Source: Alloascoidea africana
Lineage: Eukaryota > Ascomycota > Alloascoideomycetes > Alloascoideales > Alloascoideaceae
Assembly: GCA_030581615.1 (NCBI GenBank)
Contig: JAKTTT010000022.1
Span: 186,001-250,000, forward strand
Reading direction: 5' to 3'
DNA length: 64,000 bases
The notes under the pieces are model-generated. The model ran no database searches. It was not told the origin of the DNA and worked only from the letters and a program-made list of their open reading frames with translations. The translations under genes were made by a program, and so were the position numbers. Every line of letters starts with the position of its first letter. Positions within the stretch are counted from its first letter, which is position 1. This document shows positions 12,501 through 24,238 of this stretch, piece by piece.

Positions 12501-15500
12501 CCAAGTGCCAAATGAGATTCACCTCCCTGAATCGCCTGCGCCCGAAACAATCAAATTTGAAGAAGTGTTTAGTAAAGGTCAAGCGTCTGTTCTCATTCAT
12601 CCACGTGAAAGCAGCATTCACAATATTATACAAAGCAAAAAGCTCGATATATTAGCTGACCACATTTACTTACCTGAGCAGGAAAATGACATAGAGAAAA
12701 CGATAACAGAGGAAATTTGCTCTCTGTCGTCGCCATTTGTGCATTACCCTGGTGCCCTAGAAAAGACTGCTGAGGTTCAGAATAGAGATCAGTCAGGTCT
12801 GCTGAGGCCCTCTAGAATTTTTGATCTGGAAAACCGGAAACTAGAAAGTGCAACTGAAGAGAAAAGATTTACTGATAAACTTTTCAACCATACAGAGTGG
12901 ATTGTACCACTTGGAGGCAAGAGCCTTAAAGAAATACCTCAATCGAAGGATGTCTTTCATGCTTCTTTACAGGAAATTTTAACCACAGCGATTATAGAGG
13001 AAGTAGAGATAAGAGCAAAATTGGAAAGAGCTGTTTCTTTTCCTGAGTTGTCTTTACCTCTTAGTCCGAAGGTATCAGATGGAAATAATTTATTATGCGG
13101 GCCAAAGATATACGATAGCTCTGGTGGTTATATACCAGAGCTCCCATCAATTTCTCCTCTGGAAAAGACCTTCAAGCATAAAAAACTAAACAAATATACT
13201 GATGATGAAATTCTGCTGCCTCACAAAGATTTTGAACCAAAGACGAACCTCTCACAAGTTCTCAGCTTTGAACAGAATAAAAGCATACTTGACCCCACGC
13301 TAGAACCTTTACGAAATAGACCCGTTTCAGAAGTACCCGAATTTCAGAATACCACCGACGAGGGATTAATTCTTCCCACTTCCCAGATATTTCAATGGCC
13401 TACGAGAAGGGAAGAAGCTCATGCTTTACCTGTATATACAAGCAAGTCGAATGTAGGATCCAAACTTAAAAGAAAGCTTGAGGATGGTTACTACGATAAC
13501 AATCGATTGCAATATGAGATGGAACAGCTCCAAAATAAGGATCTTTTATTTAACGACTTGCGATTAAAGACTACACAATCACTATTTGCTGGACTCAAAG
13601 ATCACCAGAAAATTGGATTGATCGCAGATCCGCTTCCAAAGAGCCCCTCAGAAGTTATACCAATGGTATCGAAAATGGAGCAAAGCCAAGCTTATGTCGT
13701 AGCTGAGAAACTAGATAGAGACTTTTTATCAGGACTCGAAATCAACCGGGAGAAGGCATGTGAACTTTTGAGGGGACCAAGCCACGATCTAACCCTGATC
13801 ATGGGCAATTCATTATCAGGACCGACTTCATTTGCCACTGAAGAAGCAATCCCCAGCCTTGGAGAATCTATAAATTATCACAAGGTGAGCAACCAAGGAT
13901 TGCCATTAGATCAACATGTGGCGTTCAAAACGATAGATTTTATTCCTCTATTGAATCGAGAAGTACGTTTTGAGAAAGGTTTGGACATTTTGGATGAGGC
14001 CACTTTCAAAACTTTTACAGACAGCAACCTGCCTTCTCCTTCTCCGAGGAGCTTGGACATAGTGCTTCAACAGTCACCCATCAACGAAGATGTTTTTACT
14101 CAAGCCCTATCTTATATTCAGAAATCAGAATATGAGAATAAGCGTCTACTCCCAGATCAAGTCGCAGCATCTCTAAGCTACAATGAAGTTGATCTAGAAG
14201 TACCAGCAGTTCCTTTGGAAAGAATGGAAACTATACCGACCATTGCTTTTGATTATAAGCCTGATACCGTTGACCGTCTCCCATTTTCTCCTGTGTCAAA
14301 GCCTAGAGAGGTGGCGATCAAAAAGAAACTTGACATTGTTGATGATTTCTCTGTTCCTCGATCTATAAAATTGAAACTGAAAGAAAAGATTAAAGAGAAG
14401 CTTGCATGTTTAGTTCCAGATATTCCAAGCGAAAATTTCAGTAAAACGAGGTTGGATAGACCATCAATTTCATTGGAAAGGATTAAAACTCTCCAAAGTA
14501 CTGTTTTTGATCACAAAGCGGATATGGTTGACAACCTCCCGCCGTCTCCTATTGTAAGGCCTACAGATAAGACGATTGCTAACGAAAATAGGCTTCAAAT
14601 ATTTCATCATGAAGTTACCGTTCCTCGATCTCTAGAGCTCAAACCGAAAGAGGAAAGAAGCAACGAGAGTTTTTGTTTGAATCAAGCTGCTCACACACAA
14701 AGTTTCAGTGGAACTCTGATGAGATCCCCTGTAATTATAAACTCATTGAAAGCTATTCTAGAGCCTGAACCTGAATTCAACCCTGTTATTGTCAATAATT
14801 TACTGTCAAAACTTTCAAACCTGATGGTTAAATCTGAAGATCGCTTCTTACCAATTAGCATTGAAGGTCCTGGCTATGAAAGCGTAAACCTTAAACCAAA
14901 AGAGGAAATAAATGAAATTTTGCTTCTCGATCAATTGACCTCAAGAGAGGTAGTAATGGAGGCTGAGTTGACAAAGTCAATACCTCCTTTCAAAAGATTC
15001 AAAGATATATCAAGCATTGTACCAACTTATAATCCCCAAGTCCCCGACAAGCTCCCTCCATCGCCAGTTTCTAAACCTAGTGACGAGTTGATCGTAAAAG
15101 AGAGGCCTGATGTTATTAAGGACATATTGACTACTCTTCGTGACATGACCTTTGAACCTGAAAAGGAAATAATTGGTGAGCGTTTGCTTTTAGCCTCTGT
15201 TACCTCAAGCGAAACTTTCAGTGAGGCTACTCTTGAAAGACCAACAATTCCTTTCGAAACTCGAGCAAAAATTGCAGATACCTCTTTCAATGTCAGACCT
15301 GATACTACCGACAATCTGCCGCTCTCTCCAGTTTCTAATCCTAGAGAAATGATAATTCCTCATGAACCTAGTTTAATCTCTGAAAACCAGTATCTTCCTC
15401 TGTCTGTCTTCAACCGAAAACGGGAAGTAACTCAACTAAAACCTTTTATTCCTGTTTGCGAAGAAAATCAAATTCACCTGTCTTTGGCGTCTGATAAAAA

Positions 15501-18500
15501 AGAAGTGTTTTTGCCACGACAAAAGCTTATCTTTGAACCTATCACTTCCTCTTTTGAACTTCCTCAAGCTTCTAAAGTAGCAGTTAAGCAAGGGCTTACA
15601 CCTGTGACTGACAATGGAGTAGCTGTGGACAGGGACCAGCTGTGCCCTATTCTTTCTTCGAGGTCTAATGATGGTATGGCTTTATCGTATGAACAAACTG
15701 GCCGTCTTCAAGATTTGCCTCAGCCATCGAATCATTTGCTGAAATATGGCGATACATTAGAAGAACCTGTCACCGACAGTGAGCACACTGTTAGTCCAGA
15801 TTTCTTGAAGCCTCGACCCTCAAAGAATATTTGCGAGCTCAGTTTGACACCAGACAATACTGATAAAGATATGCTTAGTCCACTCCAACAATATGGCGTC
15901 CAGGTTGCTGATGATTCTAAGGATTTTGATTTGGATCTCTACTTCGAACCGCGTGTATTTCACGATCCTCTTGCTGACATCTCTGATTTGCCTCAATCTC
16001 GATATTTCAACCAAGAAAGTGGAACTACATTAGCAGTAACTCGCTTAGAGACTACAAAAGTCAAATCTTTACCTTATCCTGATTCTGTTCCAGGAAGCCA
16101 CATTCAACCAGAGACATTGGCAGTTCATTCAGTGGAGGTAAGCGAACTTCCTTGTTTAACGCAGCCAAAGTTAGCTAAAGATATTCCCTATTTGAGATCA
16201 GATAGCAACACACCGCTTGACTTTGTAAAGGATACAAGATCACAAGACAAAAGCGTGGGATTACCTGAAACTAGGGATATTGTTGGGCCTACAGCACTGA
16301 GGAATCTAAATTCTTCCTTGCAAAAACAAAGGTGCTATGCAGATACCCTTCAGGAACCTAGGAGCACGAAAGTCTTTGAGTGGAGCTTTTTGAAAAATTC
16401 TCTTCGACAAATTTCTCATGTTGAAAGCGGTTTGGGTCTATCTGTCAATGAGATTGAAAAGCAATACAAAGATGAGAGTGATTCAGCAATCTTGAAAAAA
16501 TCAGATACCAACTATTCAAGTTTAGAAGCGGTGATATTCCCTGAAATTGCTGATTCTAGAAGTATACCTCAGCATCTAAGTTCCAGACACGATGGAATTC
16601 TATCATCCAAGTTTGATCCCCAGTTTAAAACGGCTAGCCTCTATATCCCGAGCTCTATCTCTAAAAAGAAACTTGAGCTGGAGTTCTCAGAAATGTCTAA
16701 TAAGTTGCTTATTCCGGTTGAAGAAGTTCAACACTCCGAAGTTGATCAGCACCAAAAACTTCTGCTAAGAGTGAATGATAAGGTGATCGATGAAGATTGT
16801 CTTCAATCACTTCTGAAAGAAACTTATGGAGCAGTCGAAACAGATTATGCCAGCAATTTGCCAGCGTCACCTAAAATTTCCGAGGTTTTGGAGGAAGATC
16901 TTTATAGCCCACAAAAAGAGATTGGTTCTTCCCTCTCAACACTTTCCGAATCCTATAAAAGCGAAAATGGTTTGATAAACAAAACAACAGAGCTTTCAAC
17001 ATCCCAAATCTCCGATAACAGCACTCTTCCCCAAATTCAAACAGTTAACTTTAAGAAAGAGGACAAATTACAAAGCGTGCTTACTTCAATCTCCCCTGTG
17101 TCAGCGGTATCTGAAGAAGGGAGATCTTACAGAGATTTATACTCTACAGCTAAGATACTGTCAAACTATGATTTACCAGCTGACGCAACAAAAGGAAACG
17201 ATCATTCTGAAAATGTTTGCTTACCTGAAGATTCGATTTATTCTGTAAAAGAAGAAGAAAAGACGCATGGCCTTAGAGACTCCTCCTCTCCAGCAAGTTC
17301 AACCAACCTGGAAAGATTTGAGACAGCCAGTGAGCCGAATGATACTTTACCTCCATCTCCTGTGAGGTTAGATATGCATGATGATAGAAAATCGTTCCCT
17401 ACTACCACAGTTAGTGATGTTGATCGAAAAGATGCTATTGGGGAAAATTTGGAGCCAACTACTAGTTCGCCCTTGAGTTCTCCAATACTTAATACACGAC
17501 TAGCGGAGAAGGATATTTCCAAAACACAAATGCCTAAGATGGAAAAATCTGTTCCTAAGGACCAAGGAAAATCAGAAGTGAAATTGGAGCCTGTAGCTAA
17601 ATCTGAATTACCGCTATCTTTGGTTCATGAGAAACCAATACAATTGGCAGAGCCTAAATACGAGCCAAAACTTCAGCAGGAGGGAACAAATGAAAAGAGC
17701 ACACGAGTTGCTCTCGAGGTACCAGCTGTGCCAGCGACGAGTGTGAAACCGAAAGATCTGATCGAAACGACTTCTAAAGATGATAAAATAAATGACCAGG
17801 ATAAAGAGTCTAAACTGCCAGGATTGCAAGAATTGCCTGGCAAATTAAGAAAAGTTCAGCCAAGAAAGGACCTTGAATATACTGGTACAACTTCTCCCTC
17901 TGAACCGGGATTGGTTTCAAGACCAATCATTAAACCAAGAGCTGAGAAAGATGATATGAAGCCGCTGGTTGATACTAAACCGAAACCAACAATTCGACCT
18001 CCAAGTAGAGAAAAGAGTCTGACTGCTAAAGAAACTGATAAAGGTAACCATAGGGTTTTCCCAGAGATTTGCAATTTTGTTACTGACCTATATCTTCTCA
18101 ACTTAGATTCGAGCGTTAAGGAAGCAGATAAGAAGCATCCAAAGTACAAAAAGAAAATTAGGCCTTTGGTATCGTCTTCAGTTGAAAGTAATCCTCCTAT
18201 CCGGTCGTCTACGTCTCAGACGGCAAATTTGGAGACAGTTGATCAGCAAACCAGTCCAATTCATGAATATATGCCAAATGTGGAAGCATCATCACAAACA
18301 GAAGCGAAATCGGAAAATCTTTTATCACGAGGAAATAGAAGAAAATTAGATGGGAAGCGATCAGAATTATCGACTGGTATGCATTTTAGTATGCCGCTAT
18401 ATCTTTTTCTCATCAAAACTAACGTGTTGATAGATGATGATGATGAAGAGCTATATGAATCAAAGATTATTCAGGAAGAACATTTGCCCATTCCCCTTAA

Positions 18501-21500
18501 TTTGCATAAAGAAGTTCGTCATGGACCAGCACGAGATTTAGTTGACGAAAGATCAGATCAACAAACTGAAACTTCAGTCTCGTGTGTGTTATTGGACTCA
18601 GAAAACGAGGAGGATAACGTTAGAGAAAATGAAGAGTGTATTCACTTAACCACAATAACGGAAGCCGAGTCAGATACAGAAGATTATGAGCTACAATACC
18701 TTTCTGATGATAGTACAAGCACGCTTTTAATTGATTCTGGAACTGAGCCAGCGCCTCAAATTATTCGTCTCAATATACATGACAACGTTCAAGTCGATAC
18801 AACAAGTAGTGAAGATGCTGAGCAGATGCATGGAAGGTCAATGATGGATAAATCAACTTCTATCAACGTGACCGATTCATCAGTTCAAACTGAAAGTCAT
18901 CGGTCTTTTGCAAAAGGTTATAGAGGTATGTTATATCAGCAAAAACGACTGATATCCTACAATTACTAACTAGTTGATAGAACCTGAGATATTTTCAGTT
19001 TCTAGTCTCGGTATAATGCAAAAAAATGAGGTTGCTAAAATGGAAGAGTCTAGAGTAATGAGGATGTCAATTTCTGCAAAAAACACAAGCGAAATGTCGT
19101 CTGACGATAGCGAATTGTTCTACTTTGAGACGCATCAAGGAGACTCAAAACCATTTGTAGGAACGCAACCATCAAAGCTCCCTGAAAAATTGACTGTGGA
19201 AACTGAAAGCTTAATCAAAAAGATTAAGCCAAAGGACGCCAATGATGCCACTCCATTGGAGAATGTTTCTCCATCAACTGTGTTGAACTATCTCGATTCA
19301 AATATGGATCTACCAGTGACACCGCCTCAGCCCAGACAAGGTTTTGAAGAATCCCCTGATACTGTCAGAGAGACCAAGAAACCACCACAAGATCAAGTTC
19401 TAAAGACGCAACCTCTACCAGACGAGTTGATTGTTGTTTTCACTGATGGTTCGTATTCTGATGACAAGCCAATAAAACCAAACGAACTTTTGAAAAAGCG
19501 CGGCACAAAAGGAGATGATAGTGATGCAATCAACGTTGAGATTGGTCCTAGTCTGGCTTTTTCAAGTAAGCAACCAAGTGACAATGTTCACTCGGAAGTA
19601 ACCGTGAATAAGGAAAGTTTAGCCAGAATAATTGATTCACAGCCAGCAATGGATGATGCTCTAAATTTGAAAAAAGTGGCAAGGCAAAAGCGAAAATCTG
19701 ATCTGAAGCGAGTAGACCTCTCGCATCCTCAAGAAAAAGAGTCCAGTGTCTCATTAAAGAGGCCCACATCTCCTTTACGCAACGAATTAAAGATTGATGA
19801 AAATGATGATTTTTCCATGTCTATTGAGATTCCCGTTTCTGGCGCTTCAGCCAAGAAAAAGCTAAAGAGAAAGTCTACAGATATTGTGCCATCATCTACC
19901 CAGCCTATATTGCCTTCTGTTGGCATGAAAGAAAAATCATCTGAACCTCTATTTGTTGTTTCACCATTGTCTACTCCCTCAGGTTCTCCAACCCGAGTAT
20001 CTAAATTGCCCAGCAAGAGGTACGCAGTGTACTATAACCAATCTGCTGAAAGCCTTGTTTCAACAAGCTCTCTATCTTCAGCCGATTCACTATATATTGG
20101 AGTTACAGACTCAAAGGACAATCTAAACTCTGGTATATTCTCGGGTGTTACAATCAAGGAAAGAAAATATAAGGGCAAAAGGATTATCTACAGTGATGAG
20201 AATTTATCACTTGCCTCATTCAAGAGTGCAAATATTCGATCTTTGGACAATTTATCGCAAACCTCCAGTTTAAAAGGCAGAAATATGAATGGAATGGCAA
20301 GTTATAAAGCGGCTAGTTTGTTTGCCGACACTACTGGTGCTTCCAGTGAAGCAGAAAGTGAAGACTATTACGATTCTGATAATGAATATCAATTTTCTTC
20401 AAACTTTTTGATCAGATATGTTTACGAGCACCATATCCTTGACTCACCATCTTGCGATTATGTAGATTACGATGATATTCTGTCGCAAGAAAGCAAAAAT
20501 ACATCGACACTTTCATTGGAAAAGCTTTATGTTGACAACTATTCAGAATCACCGGATGAATCAATTGAAGAGCGTTCGTTGTTACGCTTGGCAAATGGCC
20601 GTAATAACAAAATTAAAAGGCTAAGAGAATTAAACCGCGAGGAGATTAGCCATTTAGGAATCAAAGAACGACAATCTGCTGCTGTTCTCTTTAAGAGCGA
20701 AGGAACAGCAATGATGAGACGAAAACGATATAAGGAAGCTATAAGGAAATACACAGAAGGGCTTCGCTATTATAACAATTCTTCTTTGTATTCAAATCGA
20801 GCAATATGTCATTTATACTTGAAACAATTTGATAACGCCATGGACGATACCTTAAAATCAATTGATTGCGATGGAGTGAACGTAAAGAGCTATATCAGAA
20901 GCTGTGGTCTTCATGTCAGGATTAGAGATTACGAAACTGCTTTCAACCATATTTCAAAAGCGCTTTTCTTGGACAGCAAAAATCAGGACATTATCACAAA
21001 GTTAAAATCTGTCCGAGTTAAGTTAGTTCAAAAATATTTTGCAAGACTAGCAGAAAAAACAAAGAAAAGTGGTGTTGTCACAAAGCCCATGCCTAAATAT
21101 CAAATTGCTTTCAGAATGGACTTTTGGCCATTCATACGATTGCCAAAAGTGCTGCTTCTTGATGAATCTAACGTCGGAACAGTTGGGTATTACTTGAGGC
21201 TGGGAATAGACTTGCTTGAAAGATGTGAAAGCAAGTACCTGACTGAAGCGATAAATTATTTTTCTTGTGCAATCAACATGGGAACAAAATACTCATACAT
21301 TGCTTATGATTATCGTGCCTGTGCAAAGATATTCAATGGACAGCAGGATGAAGGGTTGCTTGATTTTGAAAAGGCTATTGTTCTCAATAACAGAAGTGAG
21401 CGAAGTCAAATCGCCAGTATTGTGAAAAAAGCGCTTTGTGAAACTTTTGATTCCTACTACAAAAAGATTGGCAAGTCACCTTGCAAAGAGTGGTCTGTTG

Positions 21501-22459
21501 TGAATAAACGAACAAAGGTGCTAGAAAGCCACGTTTTCCCGAAGCAGCTGCCTGATGCAATTAGTATTGTTGATGAAGTGAATGCGCTCGATGGATATGA
21601 ACGCTTCCTTGCAGTTCAATATATCAAGGATAATCACTACAGAGAAAGTGTATTCAAAAGCGTCGTGAAGGAAAGGTGGCAGCATAAAGCTAAGGAATTA
21701 GAGTCTCTTGCAAAATTTTACAATCGAACAGAAGATGGCCTAAGGATAGAAGCGTACCTTGCAGTTTTCTATTTTGAAAATGAAGAGTACAGCAAAGCCA
21801 GTGAAATCTTGGAAAGGCTGGTTCTTGAAGAGACCAACGAATCTATCTATTTGGCATTATACGTTCAAGTTAGCAGATGGCAATCAAGCAAACGAATTGA
21901 GCTTGTCGAAAAAGCATTAAAATGCTCTGCGGCAAAGATCGATCCCATGTACCTTGTATCATATGGGGAAGTTTTGTACACTAATAACAGGGACGTTGAG
22001 GCACTCAAAGCATTTGATAAAGCTCAAGATTTGGTAAAGTTTGTGAAGAAAAAGAGTCGGCTTGTCTATATGGTAAATGATATTCTCTGGGGAACTTTGA
22101 CTGCTGCTGGCAGACACTTGAAGAACGTTGTTCCGGAGAATTTTGAAAATTTGATGAAAAGTTTCGTCTCGATTGATGAAGATAATCCCGTTGTATACGC
22201 ATACTTGGGATACTATCGAGCATTAGAGGGCAAGTTCGGTGAAGCAGCCAAGCACTTTGATAGATCTTTGGAGTTGACTATGGAGCCCCGAAGTGGAATG
22301 GGATGGGATATGTTCCATAACAGAGAAATCTGCAGAATGGGAGCTGAGATCATGAACAATTGGGAAATGGGCTCTCATGTTAGTAAGAGCATTGTTGAGG
22401 ATCTTGTAGACGAGGGTATTTTGAAACCCGTACAGAATTATAAACTGAATAAGTTGTGA
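559..22459 (+). CDS. Giant membrane-anchored TPR protein, spliced, about 7,200 aa
   Basis: I do not recognise a named orthologue. Proposed exons are 559-997, 1112-18043, 18107-18376, 18434-18925 and 18981-22459 (last acceptor could be 18998). Together they give about 7,203 residues, and all four introns are phase 1. Residues 5-31 form one hydrophobic segment followed by the basic patch RHLKR, which by the positive-inside rule predicts a signal anchor with the rest of the protein in the cytosol. Residues about 150-6,600 are Ser/Pro/Glu-rich and probably disordered. They hold three internal repeat families and about 30 LPxSP motifs. From about residue 6,610 to the end there are TPR-like helices, the first three close to the co-chaperone class (FKSEG, YSNRA, VKSYIR). 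Basic NLS-like clusters lie near residue 1,945 (KKRKRGR) and in the last exon. The length exceeds any yeast protein I know. The exons are certain as coding sequence; the function is unknown. A membrane-tethered scaffold or chaperone-recruiting tether is inference. Confidence 0.88.
998..1111 (+). other. Intron 1 of the giant gene
   Basis: The donor is GTATGT at 998, a TACTAAT branch site lies near 1073, and the acceptor is TTTTTGTAG ending at 1111. Splicing joins G to AT (phase 1) and fuses the membrane-anchor exon in frame to the giant exon. Unspliced RNA would stop at 1005, two codons past the donor. Confidence 0.9.
3967..4605 (+). repeat. Tandem repeat A in the giant gene, 5 x about 43 codons
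   Basis: Five consecutive units cover residues about 1,099-1,311. Each has the pattern FLPESP, then E-x-LEMP, then SPxDxR, then a short IQL-x-K segment and a charged tail. Units have diverged at many positions but align without large gaps, as expected for an old tandem expansion under constraint on the Pro/Ser core. Confidence 0.85.
7261..8690 (+). repeat. Tandem repeat B in the giant gene, 5 x about 85-115 codons
   Basis: Five units cover residues about 2,197-2,671. Recurring blocks in order are RQYSQxSLPTKT, IDKxILADFSGIDHSL, ESFENYQLPxSP, and a segment ending DxLTEKxxTLESM. Units differ by small insertions and deletions of whole codons. Confidence 0.85.
11751..12011 (+). repeat. Repeat C, copy 1, inside the giant gene
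   Basis: This block (residues about 3,693-3,780) is nearly identical at DNA level to 14191-14442, including long exact runs across the KKKLDIVDD and VPRSIKLKLKEKIKE codons. Copy 2 lacks one GAT codon. The high nucleotide identity marks a much younger duplication than repeats A and B. Confidence 0.85.
14191..14442 (+). repeat. Repeat C, copy 2, inside the giant gene
   Basis: Second copy of the block at 11751-12011, about 2.4 kb downstream in the same orientation and frame (residues about 4,507-4,590). It carries the same ERMETIP start, one LPxSP motif and the same basic KLKLKEKIKE segment. Weaker related segments flank both copies. Confidence 0.85.
18044..18106 (+). other. Probable in-frame intron of the giant gene (63 nt)
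   Basis: The donor is GTAACC at 18044, a TACTGAC branch-like site lies near 18081, and the acceptor is CAACTTAG ending at 18106. The length is a multiple of three with no stop, so the reading frame runs straight through. The 21 residues it would add are hydrophobic and unlike the flanking charged sequence. The junction is phase 1 (G|AT), like intron 1. Confidence 0.65.
18377..18433 (+). other. Probable in-frame intron of the giant gene (57 nt)
   Basis: The donor is GTATGC at 18377, a branch site ACTAAC lies near 18418, and the acceptor is GTTGATAG ending at 18433. It is 19 codons long, without a stop, and translates to a hydrophobic stretch inside an acidic low-complexity region. The phase-1 junction again splits a GAT codon. 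Confidence 0.75.
18926..18980 (+). other. Last intron of the giant gene
   Basis: The donor is GTATGT at 18926 and the branch site is TACTAAC at 18964-18970. The acceptor is either GATAG ending at 18980 or TTTTCAG ending at 18998. Both keep phase 1 and differ by six codons. Without splicing, translation stops at 18969, before the TPR domain. Confidence 0.85.
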
Positions 22460-22887
22460 ATATAGTATAGAATAGCATGATATTGCTAGTAATGAAACAT
22501 TTTTACGATTGATGAATAGTTTGGTCAAGTTCAGATGTGTAAGATTGTAACAATTAACATTAATTTAGGATGTTTCTATCTTCAAAAAGCATAAACGCAT
22601 AATTGTAAAAATCAAGAGTTCTCAACTGTGTCTTCCCTTCCGAATTCCTCCGACTTTCCATTATTGATGTTCAATTTTGATGCTTTTCTGAAGCATAAAC
22701 TGATTAGAAATTCTGCTTCACACGGCAATTTCTTTCATGCATCTTAGAATATCTTGGCACGTAAAAGTCTAGAAAAACTGTTTTTTGCAAAACAAATTCA
22801 CTATAAGCAGAAAATAACTAGACACTGTGAAAGGCAAGCATGTATATAGAAGGAAATGATGTAGTGGAGTATTCGATGATTTAAGGG
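22460..22887. other. Convergent intergenic region
   Basis: AT-rich sequence between the 3' ends of the giant gene and DFM1. It probably contains both 3' UTRs and poly(A) sites. No reading frame or structured element stands out. Confidence 0.5.
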
Positions 22888-24012
22888 TTATTTATCGCCA
22901 AGTCTGTGACCTTTACCCCACTTGAAAGAAGATATAAATCCCGTGGTCGAGCTACTGGATTGTGTTCTATTGTTTCCGAGACGAGATCTCACGCTTCCAG
23001 ATCCACTCTGACCTCCTTCTCTAACAGAAGAGGCAGCAGGCTTGAAAGCTGAACCATATGCACGAGAGGAGGCTCGGTTCTGGTTATAGGAAGGGTCAAA
23101 TCGAGAACCATGCGGTAGTAGTTTATACAAAAACTCTGGGGTCTTGATAAGAGATCTTCGAGATGAGGAGGAGGAGGCAGTTGAAGTAGAAGATCTCAGA
23201 GTTCTCACCGTTCCGCCGTTCCTTGTGTTTGTGGTATTTGAATCTACACTAAGGGGATTCCTACCACCATTTTCTAACCATTGGTAAAACGACGCTGCAA
23301 AGATTCCAATAAGGCATAGCAGAGCATTTGTCCGTCCTTCAACCAATAATCTGAAGAATAAAACGACGTATGGTAAGTATTTGGCCTTGATCTTGATAAA
23401 GTAGAACATTACAATCGTCTCAAGGTTCTCTCTCGACCAAGTATAGGTTAAGGAAGACAGTAGAGGAACAAACAGAGAAAGAGTAGCGTTCGGTTCGAGA
23501 TAAGTAGCCAGAGCACTGAATGAGTGGGTAAAAGTCCCCGTTATCAACAAGTAGTAGGCATAATCTGCTGTGACAGAATTAAATTTTGTCTTTTCCAGGC
23601 TCTTGCTATATGTGTACACTATTGTTAACCAGTTAATTAGTTAACTTTCATTTTTCAAAATATGTCCGGATCAATACTCACTCATGTAAATTTCCATTAA
23701 TGTTTGCAGAGGTTGTGAAAACGACACGAAGAAAGGTGAGACTATAGGAGGTCAGATTCAATATTCTGGGGTCAAAAACTACACAAAAACAAACCTACAG
23801 ATTCTCCAAAGCTGGAGTTTAGATCGTACCAGTTGCCAGTCACCGACAAAGAATCCGAGGCTGGTCAAGCCAAGGGCAGTACTGCACTGGGTCCCAATAG
23901 CTCCACCTACCAAAACCCGAGTAACTTCAGGAACTTGTAATATAAATCTGTTTTGTGCGCAACGTCATTTCAGTTGGTTAGTGTCGGTCGCTCTGCCACT
24001 ATACCCGGACAT
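22888..24012 (-). CDS. DFM1: Derlin family ER membrane protein, Dfm1-like, four exons
   Basis: Derlins are rhomboid pseudoproteases that help move misfolded ER proteins to Cdc48. Proposed exons, in transcript order: 24012-24005, 23947-23799, 23741-23682, 23618-22888, giving 315 aa. Spliced, the start reads MSGFILQVPEVTRVL, typical of Derlins, followed by the family WR motif (LQLWRI) and several membrane segments. The C-terminal tail is Ser/Arg-rich and ends in a clear SHP box (FKWGKGHRLG), the Cdc48/p97-binding signature that Dfm1 carries. The first coding exon has only 8 nt. Its intron (donor GTATAG, branch CACTAAC) removes a stop and fits phase. Intron 2 uses the unusual donor GTAGGT. Each junction was chosen because it restores the conserved Derlin reading. 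Identity as a Derlin is strong; DFM1 rather than DER1 rests on the SHP box. Confidence 0.88.
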
Positions 24013-24238
24013 TGAAGAGAAGCTCTTACTGTTTAAAGTCCGACATTGAGGGATCTATGGTGCTGGAGGATCAGTGCTGGTGGTTTTGTCTGGATAACGC
24101 CAGGTTGGGAAGATGTGGAGGTTTCCCGTACATCCTTGCACCTTGGAATACTCAAGAAATTTCCAACGTTTTAACTGCCAACTAATTCAAATGCTAAATG
24201 ACTAACTTTACAGGCAATATGTGTTTGTGCTCGTGTGT

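Noticed and set aside
1112-18043. Giant repetitive frame as a mobile-element polyprotein
   Set aside because: No protease, reverse transcriptase, integrase, capsid or transposase motifs and no terminal repeats were seen. Consensus introns and a TPR exon mark it as a host gene.
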